Assembly (NCBI RefSeq): GCF_003130405.1
Contig: NZ_QEAS01000003.1
Coordinates: forward strand, 40,106-95,964
Length of the DNA stretch: 55,859 nt
Origin: Pararcticibacter amylolyticus
GTDB taxonomy: Bacteria; Bacteroidota; Bacteroidia; Sphingobacteriales; Sphingobacteriaceae
Direction of reading: 5' to 3'
Positions 25,701-34,353 of the stretch are shown here, in pieces. The position numbers were made by a program, and so were the translations under genes. Below the pieces are notes generated by a model. It made no database searches, was not told the DNA's origin, and saw only the letters and a program-made list of their open reading frames with translations. Position 1 is the first letter of the stretch. Each line of letters opens with the position of its first letter.

Positions 25701-28142
25701 ATCCGGGTGCTTCCACCCATCACTTTAAACGATATATCAACGCCTTTGACTACAGTATGCGAAGGTTCGGATTTTATGATCTATGGCACCTTGCCTACAG
25801 GCGGAGACGGAAATTACAGTTTCCGCTGGGAAACAAGTGAAGACGGCTCTTCCTGGTCTGCTCTTAACACGCTTCCAACTCAGAACATTAAGGTAACGGC
25901 AAGTGACACGACCTGGTTCAGAAGGATCGTGACATCCGGTGATTGCAGCAGTTACAGCAACGAGATCAAAGTAAATGTACAGGAGGGGATCAGGAACAAT
26001 ACCCTATCAGGAGACCAGTATATCTGTTCCAATATAATTCCTTCTATAATCAGCGGAAGTGCTCCCGGAGGGGCTGACGGCATATTTAGTTACCAGTGGG
26101 AAAAACGGACCAGCGGCAATAGTAAATGGACAACCATCCTCACAGCTGTAGATATAAATTACCAGCCAGAGGCGCTTACCGAAACTACTATGTTCCGCAG
26201 AATTGTTACTACCGCACTGTGCAACGGGCTTCAGCAGAACGTAAGCAATGTGATCACTATAAAAGTCTCTCCCGGCCCGCGCGCACATTTCAACTGGAAA
26301 AGCGATGCATCCTGCGCTCCTTTCTCGCTGAGCAGCGATGTGCTGAAAGCAGAAGACTCAGAGCCAGGCGACGTATATACCTGGTATGTAAATGATAAAA
26401 AAGCCGGAACCGGACAAACTTTTCCCGGTCTGACCCTTCCAAACCCGGGCGATTCGGCAATAGTAAAGCTGGAAGTAGCAAGCGCCCTTGGCTGCGGATC
26501 TTCGTTCTATTCTCACACCTTCCGTACCAGTAACGCACTTGAGGCCAGTTTTACAGCAGATAAAATCAAAGGATGCGGCCCTCTCAATGTCAAATTCACC
26601 AATACTACGTCGAATACACAGGATGTAAATTTCACGTGGGACTTTGGCAACGGAAAATCATCAGGGCTTCAGGATCCTTCAGCAGTAGTATTTGAAGGCA
26701 GGAAAGACGGAAGAGACACTATCTACACCGTCACCCTCACCGCTACATCCAAATGCTCCACATCGTCAAGAACGATCCAGGTTAAGGTAATCGGGCAGGC
26801 AATCGCTTCATTTGTTCCTACCAGGACCACAGGCTGTTCACCTTTAACCGTTACCTTCAGGAATACAACAAAGGGAGAGTCAAACACCTATATCTGGGAC
26901 TTTGGGGACGGATCGGATGTAGTGAGAACAGACAGCAAAGAATCTGTCACCCATACCTATAAATCCAGCAAACCCAGGATGTATACAACCACCCTGACGG
27001 TGGTAAATGAATGCGGCAGCAATGAGCAGCCCTTTGTCATCAGCATATCTCCAAATACAATAGCACCCGAGCTCTTGGTGAACGGAAATGAATTCGAGGG
27101 TTGCGCCCCTCACAAAGTAAGGTTCATAAACGGTTCAGCAGGAGCCAGTATCTATACTTACGATTTTGGCGACAACACTCCTCTCTACACAACTAACAGT
27201 TCTGACCCGGTAGTCCACTCCTTTGCAAAAGGCGGTGTCTTCACTGTTAAAATGACGGCTTCAAACGGATGTTCTGACACCACTGTTTCTAAAACAATCA
27301 CGGTATATCCCCAGGCAGTGACAGATTTCGCAGCAGATCAGACAACAGGATGTACCTCTCTTGCTGTCAACTTCCTCAACCGGTCCACCGGCGCTGCATT
27401 CTTTAAATGGGAGTTCGGAGATGGATCGGTGTCCGATGAGGCCAGTCCTTCACACACTTATGAAGGGCGATCCAGGCCCTATACCGTAAAACTGATCTCT
27501 GTCACCTCATTTGGGTGCACAGACACCCTTATACTCAAAGATTACATTACAGTATATCCTCCGCCCGTGGCTGCCATGGAGGTACTTCCCGGCGAAACAA
27601 TCAGCCATCCTCAGTACGGTTTCCAGTTCAAAGATGCCAGTACAGGAAATATCAGTTCACGGCTCTGGGATTTCGGGGACAAGAGTGACGGATCTTCCGC
27701 ACGCGATCCGGAACATACCTATCCGGACACCGGTGCTTACGAAGTGAAATTAATGGTCACCTCGGCCGAAGGATGTGTATCTACTATCACAAAAACGGTT
27801 AGAATAACCGGAGTACCCGGCCAGCTTTTTATCCCCAATGCATTTATGCCAAACAGCGTAACAGAAGAGCTCAGGACATTTAAAGTGAAAGGTTCGGGAA
27901 TAAAGAAGTGGCAGATGAGGATCTTCAACAAATGGGGTGAGCAGATCTGGCAGACGCGTTTGCTCACAGAAAAAGGCATTCCTGCTGAACACTGGGATGG
28001 AACCAGCAATGGAAGTCCTGTCCCTCAGGGGGTATATTTCTGGGAGATATCTGCAGAATTTAAAAATGGAACCCAATGGGCCGGAATGACGTATAACCAT
28101 TCAGAGCCTAAAAGAACGGGCGCTATCCATTTGATAAGATAA
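22725..28142 (+). CDS. Giant secreted PKD-repeat protein with T9SS type B sorting domain
   Basis: An 1805-residue protein starting MKKFLLTFSVFFVFILKGYSQ, a Sec signal peptide. The longest frame adds seven codons (MWQIRVS); the ATG at 22725 gives a normal signal. The body is Thr/Ser/Asn/Gly-rich and built of many Ig/PKD-like domains; the last third shows at least five clear PKD motifs (WDFGNGKS, WDFGDGSD, YDFGDNTP, WEFGDGSV, WDFGDKSD). The C-terminus, from FIPNAFMPNS through KVKGSGIKKWQMRIFNKWGE to PQGVYFWEISAEF, is a gliding-motility-associated (CHU_C, type B) domain, which targets export by T9SS and retention at the surface. The stop overlaps the PorP/SprF start (TAATG), so they are translationally coupled. 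Likely a SprB-like adhesin or matrix protein. Confidence 0.92.
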   Translation: MKKFLLTFSVFFVFILKGYSQDIGIQLAENGIYGRGSSIAVKLTLDETADYFKTNNEFTLYLSDATGNFANETEIGRYAGFYSTFLNGRIPTTALAGNYKLRVKASNPAVISLPTASFEIKTDIGVLAEINAPALQTIENAGTKAFGSCTPGKNDQRFNFTNGSSYGAEVSAVFVNESNGTSTTLDFNTSPQTFTAKITHYTVFVRATLNGITGTKAFFLINNMINTPFNPPGSSTVCLPLGALEYNVETTSTNGIQMNFPGNTYQVTWGDGIVESYNLRRIKASNGKISHVYTKSSCGSQINIGSIRYYNVFGIVVQSMSPYCGNIGVPVSSQAKVIVQPENRFFLPTVACINTSLAIPNSSIAGEDPSSTSPSCQNNNVVYYWYVNNTPITPQGVPLSWQLNITFKDAGYYKIRLESQSTSECQADPVEKTIYVQKAPVPDFKLNGSIFCSGATVKPENKSVIDTSILAVSSYKWAVSGPAPAVFLSNTKDTSPNPEIGITKAGIYTIKLSIISACKTVTTGEQTFIFNESPGVNANWATNLCGKGHLLTFSNTSGNPVQTTFTGTYYEQAANYKWEVSGGAYSFGNGTTSASKEPSILFKDYGVYTVSVTYSNNCGTITTTRKITFNESPTVSAGNDLTICPDEQVHLNGSITGPPVLSFEWKGGTGTFMPGRNVLNPQYIPSSDEIAAGKVDLVLSAITMNPAPCNIVEDVISISINPLNKITTAKEITICTGSAVNYNPVSSVTGSTFKWTASGTANASGYHSSGTGPVNDVIINTDASNDAIVTYTIIPESNGCQGESFTLKVKVSPLPVISFSTGGNSVCTGLPAGITLSSNLANTLYRWTSSVTGNLSGNSTQNTPVSINTISDILQNSGNTSGTVTYTVVPVTSSGCEGTPATITITVSAPPVIANAGTDQKLCNVTMVKLDANHPGEGNGKWTLQSGQKGVSFDNDTHFDAVVSGLVAGETYRFLWTITGPFNCQGSSDEVLIRVLPPITLNDISTPLTTVCEGSDFMIYGTLPTGGDGNYSFRWETSEDGSSWSALNTLPTQNIKVTASDTTWFRRIVTSGDCSSYSNEIKVNVQEGIRNNTLSGDQYICSNIIPSIISGSAPGGADGIFSYQWEKRTSGNSKWTTILTAVDINYQPEALTETTMFRRIVTTALCNGLQQNVSNVITIKVSPGPRAHFNWKSDASCAPFSLSSDVLKAEDSEPGDVYTWYVNDKKAGTGQTFPGLTLPNPGDSAIVKLEVASALGCGSSFYSHTFRTSNALEASFTADKIKGCGPLNVKFTNTTSNTQDVNFTWDFGNGKSSGLQDPSAVVFEGRKDGRDTIYTVTLTATSKCSTSSRTIQVKVIGQAIASFVPTRTTGCSPLTVTFRNTTKGESNTYIWDFGDGSDVVRTDSKESVTHTYKSSKPRMYTTTLTVVNECGSNEQPFVISISPNTIAPELLVNGNEFEGCAPHKVRFINGSAGASIYTYDFGDNTPLYTTNSSDPVVHSFAKGGVFTVKMTASNGCSDTTVSKTITVYPQAVTDFAADQTTGCTSLAVNFLNRSTGAAFFKWEFGDGSVSDEASPSHTYEGRSRPYTVKLISVTSFGCTDTLILKDYITVYPPPVAAMEVLPGETISHPQYGFQFKDASTGNISSRLWDFGDKSDGSSARDPEHTYPDTGAYEVKLMVTSAEGCVSTITKTVRITGVPGQLFIPNAFMPNSVTEELRTFKVKGSGIKKWQMRIFNKWGEQIWQTRLLTEKGIPAEHWDGTSNGSPVPQGVYFWEISAEFKNGTQWAGMTYNHSEPKRTGAIHLIR

Positions 28143-29167
28143 TGAAACGCTTTTTTCCATCCATACTAGATAAAATTATAATAGCGATGCTTTTTATGAT
28201 CTCCGGCGGTGTTAAAGCCCAGGATCATATCTATTCACAATTTTTCAATGCCCCAGCTTATCTCAATCCCGCTTTAAGCGGAGAGTTCCGGGGCTCATTC
28301 AGGGCTAATATGATCTATCGCAATCAATGGAGTTCCATTGCCGGAGATCTGAACTACATGACAACTTCTGTTGATTACAAGCTGCCGAGCTTCGGAGGCG
28401 CTGTTGGCCTTATGTTTAACAGTTCATCAGAAGGAACGGCATATCTTAAGAAAAATAATATTGCAGGAATTTACTCATACAGTGTCGGTACGGATGGCTT
28501 CACCGCTTCATTCGGATTGCAGGCGGGCATCACAAACAGGAAGCTGGATTTCAGCAGGCTGGTATTTTCAGATCAGCTTGATGCACGCCTGGGTTTTGAG
28601 GGAGGAGCTTCCGCTGCGGAGTCCCCTTTTAATGATAACAAATATTATTTCGATGCCGGTACGGGTGTGAACCTTGTATTCGGAACAGCCATGCTCGGAG
28701 GCTCGCTGATGCACATCAACAAACCAGATGAATCATTTACCGGCAGCAGGGTATATACGCCTATGCGCCTGGCTGTCCATGCCAGCTACCGCCATGCCCT
28801 CGACCGCGCAGACCCGTATGATGATGACGGCACCTACCTGATTCCATCTGTGGTCTACTACAGACAGGCTGAAGCTGCTTCCCTGAGTGCAGGCGTACAA
28901 TTCAAATACAGGGGCGTAAACGCCGGTGCGTGGTACAGGTCAAACGGAAAAGGCCAGAGCGACTCGTTCGTAGTATCTCTGATATTCGACATCTTTACCA
29001 GCGGCTATAAAAATCAAAAGGTACGTTTAGGAGTCAGCCATGATGCTACTGCCAATAAGCTGAACTATTCCAATACCAGTGGTACGTCGGAACTCAGCGT
29101 AGGATTTGAAACCGGAGAGGCACATGACAGAGGATACCAGGGCCTGAAATGCTACGATTTCTATTAA
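28142..29167 (+). CDS. PorP/SprF family type IX secretion membrane protein
   Basis: A 341-residue outer-membrane beta-barrel protein with a signal peptide ending GGVKAQ and the PorP/SprF N-terminus DHIYSQFFNAPAYLNPALSGEFRGSFRANMIYRNQW. Later strands show FGLQAGITNRKLDFSRLVFSDQ, MLGGSLMHINKP and VRLGVSHDATANKLNYSNTSGTSELSVGF. In T9SS the SprF type acts with type B substrates such as SprB, and the coupling to the giant PKD gene immediately upstream fits that role. It may anchor or help export that protein. The housekeeping T9SS gene cluster (porK-N) is not in the window. Confidence 0.9.
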   Translation: MKRFFPSILDKIIIAMLFMISGGVKAQDHIYSQFFNAPAYLNPALSGEFRGSFRANMIYRNQWSSIAGDLNYMTTSVDYKLPSFGGAVGLMFNSSSEGTAYLKKNNIAGIYSYSVGTDGFTASFGLQAGITNRKLDFSRLVFSDQLDARLGFEGGASAAESPFNDNKYYFDAGTGVNLVFGTAMLGGSLMHINKPDESFTGSRVYTPMRLAVHASYRHALDRADPYDDDGTYLIPSVVYYRQAEAASLSAGVQFKYRGVNAGAWYRSNGKGQSDSFVVSLIFDIFTSGYKNQKVRLGVSHDATANKLNYSNTSGTSELSVGFETGEAHDRGYQGLKCYDFY

Positions 29168-29182
29168 CAGGATTACTTTAAT

Positions 29183-29223
29183 ATTCTCCGGTCTTATATA
29201 TGCCGGAGAATCTGATTCTTTTT
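29183..29223 (+). terminator. Probable terminator after the PorP/SprF gene
   Basis: ATTCTCCGG (29183-29191) pairs perfectly with CCGGAGAAT (29203-29211) around an 11-base loop, and a T-rich tail ending TTCTTTTT follows. Confidence 0.6.
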
Positions 29224-29335
29224 GAACCTCCTGAATTTCTCCCCCGGCGGCAAACCTTTTTACCATTCATATTGAAAAAAATTAAAACAAGCAGAAAAGC
29301 AGGAGGTTATATTTAACAAACAATACCTTACTCCT

Positions 29336-29728
29336 ATGAAACGAATATTCTTTACATTAACCGCTGCCACTTTTTTCCTTGCTTTTTCAGGAGGGAATGC
29401 TATCGCACAGACTGCTGCAAAAGCAAACAGCAGCACAAAAGTAAATACCAGTACAAAAAGCACAGCCAAACCCCGGATCAGCAGAACCAACGACACTTCC
29501 ATGTTTGCAAGGTACAGGCAACGGTCTTTACTGAGAATCACAGACACAACAGGGATTGGCCTGGGCTTGCGGTCTGATTCCCTGAGAAGGCTGAACTTCA
29601 AGCCGGGGAGGCCTGCTCTGCCTGTACAGAATAACCCCAACCCGTATTCTAATTCGCCGGTTGTACATCCGGACAGACCAGCTTTGAAAACACCGGCGAT
29701 AGCACCAAAAACGAAAACAAAAGATTAA
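29336..29728 (+). CDS. Small secreted Ser/Thr/Lys-rich protein (130 aa)
   Basis: A short protein with a clear Sec signal peptide: MKRIFFTLTAATFFLAFSGG then NAIAQ, cleavage near residue 25. The mature part is basic and rich in Ser, Thr, Ala and Lys (SSTKVNTSTKSTAKPRISRT), followed by RQRSLLRITDTTGIGLGLRSDSL and a Pro/Asn-rich tail. No cysteine pattern or known domain seen. It lies 168 bases after the PorP/SprF gene, with a terminator-like hairpin in between, so it is likely a separate unit. Function unknown; a periplasmic or secreted accessory is possible. Confidence 0.65.
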   Translation: MKRIFFTLTAATFFLAFSGGNAIAQTAAKANSSTKVNTSTKSTAKPRISRTNDTSMFARYRQRSLLRITDTTGIGLGLRSDSLRRLNFKPGRPALPVQNNPNPYSNSPVVHPDRPALKTPAIAPKTKTKD

Positions 29729-29871
29729 TAAATAGAAAAGGACGAGATTATCACGATAGTCTGTGCTTGCATTTTAAGCCCGGATTATCTGAATTATCCT
29801 GGTATTTCACCGATCCTGGGAAGGAGTTGTCTTACCAAAGAGATGAGTTAAACTATCTAAGCGTTATATAT

Positions 29872-29931
29872 AAAAAAACAAGCTTAAACAGAATGAGCCC
29901 GATGGATATCGGGCTCATTCTGTTAAGCTTG
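29872..29931 (-). terminator. Strong intrinsic terminator of the second LruC gene
   Basis: A 24-base-pair hairpin with one bulged A (arms 29879-29903 and 29908-29931, loop GGAT) is followed on the minus strand by seven T residues. It starts 19 bases past the stop of the LruC gene. The palindrome is unusually long for a terminator. Confidence 0.9.
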
Positions 29932-29949
29932 TCTGGTATCAGATATAAA

Positions 29950-32055
29950 CTAATCTGCTACCGGGTAACAATATTGTAAAACAGGCATTTCATACCATTT
30001 GAGCGAAGTGTTACCGCCGTTCTGAGCCCAGTCTGTGATTGATGGATATGCACGCACGATATTAGTCTTCTCCTTCGGATATTTAAAATTCGAAACAGGG
30101 ATATTCAATGCCCATGGAAGATTGCCGCGTGTTACATATGTCATAGTGGTGGAATTATCACCGCTGCCTAACACATTATTTGCAAGGCTCGTTCCGCTGA
30201 ATCCTGGCAGGTGAACTTCATTACGTTTACCTCCTGTGCTCTTCTGGAATATAAAAGGATTCAGGGTAAATGCTTCGCTTGACAGCTCAACCGGAGTGTT
30301 AAACGTCACAGTAAACGTATAGGTCACTGTAGGCGATTTTGATCCGTCTGCAATTGTATTCCAGTTTTGCTGAACTGCCCTTGCGTTGTCGAACAGCACT
30401 ACAACAGCTTTAGTCTGTCCCTGCTCTTTTTTAATACTTTCCTTATTAGTAGCAGAAAGTGTGATATTGCTTGAAGCCGTTGGGAATTCTATACCAAATC
30501 CGTTTTCATAATCTCCTCCGGAAGCAAGCAGGGTATAAGTTCCTTCAAGTTTAGTAGCCTTATTGCCGTCTTTATATAACCTGTAAGAATAAGCTACAAC
30601 GATATCATTCAAGTCGAAGTCACCTTTTGATGGCCAGTTATCTTCAAATATCAATGTATAGTTTCCTGAGTTAGTAACAGGCGCTTCGCCGTTTCCGGGA
30701 TTACATCCTGTTGCCGGCATGTAATAGTCGCTTTTGTTGGTCTTTACAGCACCATCATTGAACTTATTCGAGGCTATAGTATTTTGTGCATCATTCTTAT
30801 GGTATACAACAAGATTTCCGGAAAATGAACCATTTAAATTATTGTAAGAATCAAACTTCAACAAAGATGTGTTGCCGGTTGCTAAAGCCTTACCGTTCAA
30901 ATAGTCAATCTTAATGGTTTGGAATATTGCGCCGTTCCTTAAGACTATGTCCCTGTTACATTTTGTCACTCCGCTTCCATTGATATGGGTTGCAGGGTTG
31001 CTAGCATCCAAAACATATCCAACATTTGTAAAACCAGAGTTTTCAAATTTACCGTCTATGCCAAATTCATTCTTCACATACAGGGCGCACTCATTGTACA
31101 AGCCTCCGTTTCCGTTTACCATCAGGTCATTAGCGAAGATCTTATCATGGTTAACGCCGGTTACCGTTGCGTTGATAATGAATTTACCATTGACGCGGAA
31201 AGGCCCGTAGTTTTCAAACCCAAGATCAGAGGAATTTAATGTAAAATCCCCGTTGGCTACGATCGAACCGTAATTTAAAAACTGAGATGCAGTAATGGAC
31301 TTATTAGATGCATTAACAGTTAAAGAGCCATAGTTGATTATAGAAGCACCATTGTTTATCTGGGCATTGCCTTCCATTGAAAGAGAAGCCCCTCTTGTGA
31401 GGATTAGCTTCGACTTATCTTTGAGATTGCCGCTGAAGCGTACATTCTGAGCACATACTTTTATTGTTACAGATCCTGAGTTATCATTAAAACTCAGTTC
31501 AACACCATTCGTTGTAACGCAAAAAGTTTTTCCGTTATCGGATGACTCTAAATTATTGCTTCTGTTCGTTTTGATCTGGTTGGCATCATCACAATCACAA
31601 ACAGGCTCAACTGCACTAACCCTGGCTGAAGAGATTGAAGTACTGCCCTTTTGCTCCCCAAACGCAACAGAAACGTTCGCTCCGGATATCTTAACTTTTT
31701 CAGTAACAGAAGATCCGTCAGGTGACGTTTTAACAACGTAGACTTCCTCCAGCGCAGAAGTTAAATTTATCTTCTCTATAAAAGGAGCCACAAGTGTAGC
31801 ATTTCCGCTTGAAATAAGGCTACCACCATTTGATGGATTTGCATCATAAATAGCAACTGAGTGTACAGCATTTCCAAAACGGGAGTCGGTTACACTTATG
31901 TTAAATTTAACTGCCTTTGTAGTAGCCCAGTTAAATCCCTCAGGGACTGTTATATCCTCAAGTGACGTTTCAGCAGAAGGCCCTGATCCCTCCTTCTTAC
32001 AGGAACTTGTTGCAATAATACCGGCTATACCGGCTAATAGTAGTAATCTTTTCAT
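29950..32055 (-). CDS. LruC domain-containing lipoprotein 2 with beta-helix-like repeats
   Basis: A 701-residue lipoprotein starting [20 protein letters not shown], lipobox TSSC with Cys19. The longest frame adds 11 codons; the ATG at 32055 has an AGGAG site in front and gives a proper signal. Parts in order: an N-terminal domain EGFNWATTKAVKFNISV to SVTEKVKISGANVSV (about 35-125), then Asn/Gly/Ser-rich repeats (NGASIINYGSLTVNAS, FLNYGSIVANGDF) that look like a parallel beta-helix (about 190-400), and the LruC domain from FEDNWPSKGDFDLNDIVVAY (about residue 475) to the end. Its N- and C-terminal domains are close to LruC3 just upstream, so the two look like a tandem duplication. Predicted surface lipoprotein; ligand unknown. 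Confidence 0.85.
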   Translation of the reverse strand: MKRLLLLAGIAGIIATSSCKKEGSGPSAETSLEDITVPEGFNWATTKAVKFNISVTDSRFGNAVHSVAIYDANPSNGGSLISSGNATLVAPFIEKINLTSALEEVYVVKTSPDGSSVTEKVKISGANVSVAFGEQKGSTSISSARVSAVEPVCDCDDANQIKTNRSNNLESSDNGKTFCVTTNGVELSFNDNSGSVTIKVCAQNVRFSGNLKDKSKLILTRGASLSMEGNAQINNGASIINYGSLTVNASNKSITASQFLNYGSIVANGDFTLNSSDLGFENYGPFRVNGKFIINATVTGVNHDKIFANDLMVNGNGGLYNECALYVKNEFGIDGKFENSGFTNVGYVLDASNPATHINGSGVTKCNRDIVLRNGAIFQTIKIDYLNGKALATGNTSLLKFDSYNNLNGSFSGNLVVYHKNDAQNTIASNKFNDGAVKTNKSDYYMPATGCNPGNGEAPVTNSGNYTLIFEDNWPSKGDFDLNDIVVAYSYRLYKDGNKATKLEGTYTLLASGGDYENGFGIEFPTASSNITLSATNKESIKKEQGQTKAVVVLFDNARAVQQNWNTIADGSKSPTVTYTFTVTFNTPVELSSEAFTLNPFIFQKSTGGKRNEVHLPGFSGTSLANNVLGSGDNSTTMTYVTRGNLPWALNIPVSNFKYPKEKTNIVRAYPSITDWAQNGGNTSLKWYEMPVLQYCYPVAD

Positions 32056-32076
32056 TCTAAATCTCCTTCTCCATTT

Positions 32077-32143
32077 AACACCAAACAAGTGCCAAAAAGG
32101 AAATTCCCCCTGTCAACGCGGGAAACCGGGAAATTGGGAAACG
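32077..32143 (-). promoter_or_regulatory. Leader of LruC2 with 8-base tandem repeats and a motif shared with LruC3
   Basis: Three tandem 8-base units GGGAAANN lie at 32120-32143. Next to them, on the minus strand, CTTTTTGGCACTTG (ending near 32087) and TGTTAAATG occur; the same two blocks recur upstream of LruC3 near 34563-34586. The TTGGCAC half resembles a sigma-54 -24 element, but no GC stands at the -12 position, so the class of signal is unclear. Confidence 0.35.
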
Positions 32144-32144
32144 G

Positions 32145-32200
32145 CCCAAAAAAAAACGGGGAATTCTTTACACAACTGGCTGTGGAAAGATTCCCCGTTT
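32145..32200 (-). terminator. Intrinsic terminator of the third LruC gene
   Basis: AAACGGGGAAT (32154-32164) pairs with ATTCCCCGTTT (32190-32200); inner bases extend the stem imperfectly. On the minus strand nine T residues follow. It lies 20 bases past the LruC3 stop and separates it from LruC2. Confidence 0.85.
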
Positions 32201-32220
32201 AAACATCTAATTTTAAAACC

Positions 32221-34353
32221 CTATTTATAAATGAAGCTGTTTTGACGATATCCGGAAGCAGTATTACTATACCAGTCAGTATAGTTAGCTCCTCCCGATG
32301 CAGCCCATCTTGCAAAGTAAAGATAGGTCTTCGAGATATCTTTAGATTCCGCAGGATAGCTGAATGAAGATTGGGGAACATCTATTGCCCATGGCAGACC
32401 TGTTGCCGTTACATAGTATTTTCCTGAGCCTGTCCTGTCATCCTGGGTTCCGAAAAGCGAAGTATTGGCAAGGGCAGTAGAAGATTTGCCCGCCAGGTGT
32501 GTTTCCACACCTCTGCTTAATGAATGATTCCAGATAAACGGATTATAGGCCCCAAGTCCGAATGAATTGATCTGGGGCTTGCTTGTTACGTTAAAACTTA
32601 TATTGTAAGTCTTAACAGGAGCGGAAGGCTCTCCGGGGATCGTGTTCCAGGCACTCTGCTCATTCCTCGAATCAGAGAACACCAGAATGACTGCTTTGTC
32701 CTGCCCTGTTTCCAGCGTTCCTCCCGTTACATCTGCAACTTCCGACCGCTTAACCGGAAACTCTATCCCAAATCCATTATGGTTCGTTCCTCCGCTTGCA
32801 ATTAAATTATATGTTGCATTGACCTGGACAACCTTATTGTTAGCATCTGTGACGATCATGTAACGGTATCCTATCACCACGTCATTCAGATCATAATCTC
32901 CTTTTGAAGGCCATGTATCTTCGAACGCCAGAGTAGACTGGGCGTCAGGTGAATTAGAGGGATAATAGTTATTAAACGCTTTAGTTGGATCATCAGGGTA
33001 CTGATCTATAGCATCAGCCACCTTATCGCCATCCCGGTCTGCTATGGGAGCTGTTCCATTCCCTTCCGTGTTACAGGAGGAAACCGGAATATACAGGTCG
33101 CACCCGGTTTTAGCACCTCCGGAGAAAGTACCGTAATTGGTCTCTATACCATTTTGATCGCAATAAACCACGTTGCCTGAAACAGCCCCGCTGTTAATCG
33201 TCGATACGCCGGATACCTTTACCAGAGAAGCAGTTCCGTATCCTCTTATCCCGGTATTCATGGTCAGGTTTGCAGAACTGAACATAGCCGTATTGTATAA
33301 GCCCAGTTCCCCGCTATTTAAATAAGATATCCTGTCAACTCTTACGTATCCATAGTTCCTCATGGTTCCATTGTTATGGTATTCGTTTTTTGCGTAGAGG
33401 AAACAGTTATTAATGAATGTACCGGAATTTAACCTGAAACTATCATTGGTAGTGATTTTTCCGCCATTTAAAGCGGTATTATTGGAACTGCTCTGAAAAC
33501 TCGAACTGACAGTGATGGTGCCGTTATTCGTAAAAGTACCGGAAGAGTTGAGATCCAGGTTACCGTTAACTGCAAAATTTCCATTATTGGTTAAAATACC
33601 ATTTAGTGAAAACCCGCCGTCGAAAGTAACAGTACCATTGTTCTCAAAATAAGTAGATGCACTGTTCAGATTTATGGAACCTGCTGATACCGTAACTCCG
33701 GAAGAGATAATAAGCTTCGAATTATTATTGAGATTCGCATAATTTATCCTTACGTTATTACCGGTGATCCTTACAGTTGAGCTTGCATTAAAATTAAACC
33801 CTACCGTTATATTACTTGCCGATACACATATCACCTCGTTATCAGTACCCAGATTATAGTCCCCCGAAACTGTGATAGATCTTGTACATGGTGTCTCAGT
33901 TGCCGAAGTTGCAGCACTGCTTTTAGCCTGCATAACGGCTTTCCCGGAAGCTTCTGAGCTGATAGATAAAGAAACAAGAGCTCCGTTTACCGCCACCTTT
34001 TCAGTCACGGATGTCCCGTCGGGAGCTGTCTTCACTATATATACAGCATTCAGCGATGTGCGGAGCGCCAGCTTAACATTGAAGGAATTAATAAGAGAAG
34101 CCGCCCCTCTGGCAATTAGTGAACCTCCCGCCAGCGGATCTGCATCGTAAATTGAAATCACATGAATTGCTTCTTCAAAGCGCGCATCCGAAACACCTAT
34201 CGTAAAAGATACTTCCCGCGAATTCTCCCAATTGAAACCCTCGGGGATGCTTATGCTTTCCAAATCTTCAGAAACTGTATCTCCTGTATCCTTCGTACAG
34301 GAGGATACCATAAAAAATAGTAATGAGGCTGTAATAAGTAAATACCTGGTCAT
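32221..34353 (-). CDS. LruC domain-containing lipoprotein 3 with beta-helix-like repeats
   Basis: A 710-residue lipoprotein: MTRYLLITASLLFFMVSSCT, Cys19 in lipobox VSSC. N-terminal domain EGFNWENSREVSFTIGVSDARF to SVTEKVAVNGALVSL, then repeats such as NNGTVTFDGGFSLNG, NNGNFAVNGNLDLNS, NNGTITVSSSFQSSS (about 190-400) suited to a parallel beta-helix, a calcium-loop segment DRDGDKVADAIDQYPDDP (about 440-458), and the LruC domain from FEDTWPSKGDYDLNDVVIGY to the C-terminus ASGGANYTDWYS. It is separated from LruC2 by a terminator, so each is its own transcript. Probably anchored in the outer membrane. Confidence 0.85.
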   Translation of the reverse strand: MTRYLLITASLLFFMVSSCTKDTGDTVSEDLESISIPEGFNWENSREVSFTIGVSDARFEEAIHVISIYDADPLAGGSLIARGAASLINSFNVKLALRTSLNAVYIVKTAPDGTSVTEKVAVNGALVSLSISSEASGKAVMQAKSSAATSATETPCTRSITVSGDYNLGTDNEVICVSASNITVGFNFNASSTVRITGNNVRINYANLNNNSKLIISSGVTVSAGSINLNSASTYFENNGTVTFDGGFSLNGILTNNGNFAVNGNLDLNSSGTFTNNGTITVSSSFQSSSNNTALNGGKITTNDSFRLNSGTFINNCFLYAKNEYHNNGTMRNYGYVRVDRISYLNSGELGLYNTAMFSSANLTMNTGIRGYGTASLVKVSGVSTINSGAVSGNVVYCDQNGIETNYGTFSGGAKTGCDLYIPVSSCNTEGNGTAPIADRDGDKVADAIDQYPDDPTKAFNNYYPSNSPDAQSTLAFEDTWPSKGDYDLNDVVIGYRYMIVTDANNKVVQVNATYNLIASGGTNHNGFGIEFPVKRSEVADVTGGTLETGQDKAVILVFSDSRNEQSAWNTIPGEPSAPVKTYNISFNVTSKPQINSFGLGAYNPFIWNHSLSRGVETHLAGKSSTALANTSLFGTQDDRTGSGKYYVTATGLPWAIDVPQSSFSYPAESKDISKTYLYFARWAASGGANYTDWYSNTASGYRQNSFIYK

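Noticed and set aside
29767-29979. Plus-strand frame of 70 codons
   Set aside because: It runs through the long terminator hairpin of the minus-strand LruC gene and into its 3' end; codons look random and there is no homology-like pattern.
32077-32100. Sigma-54 promoter for LruC2
   Set aside because: TTGGCAC fits the -24 element, but the required GC at -12 is absent in both copies of the motif.
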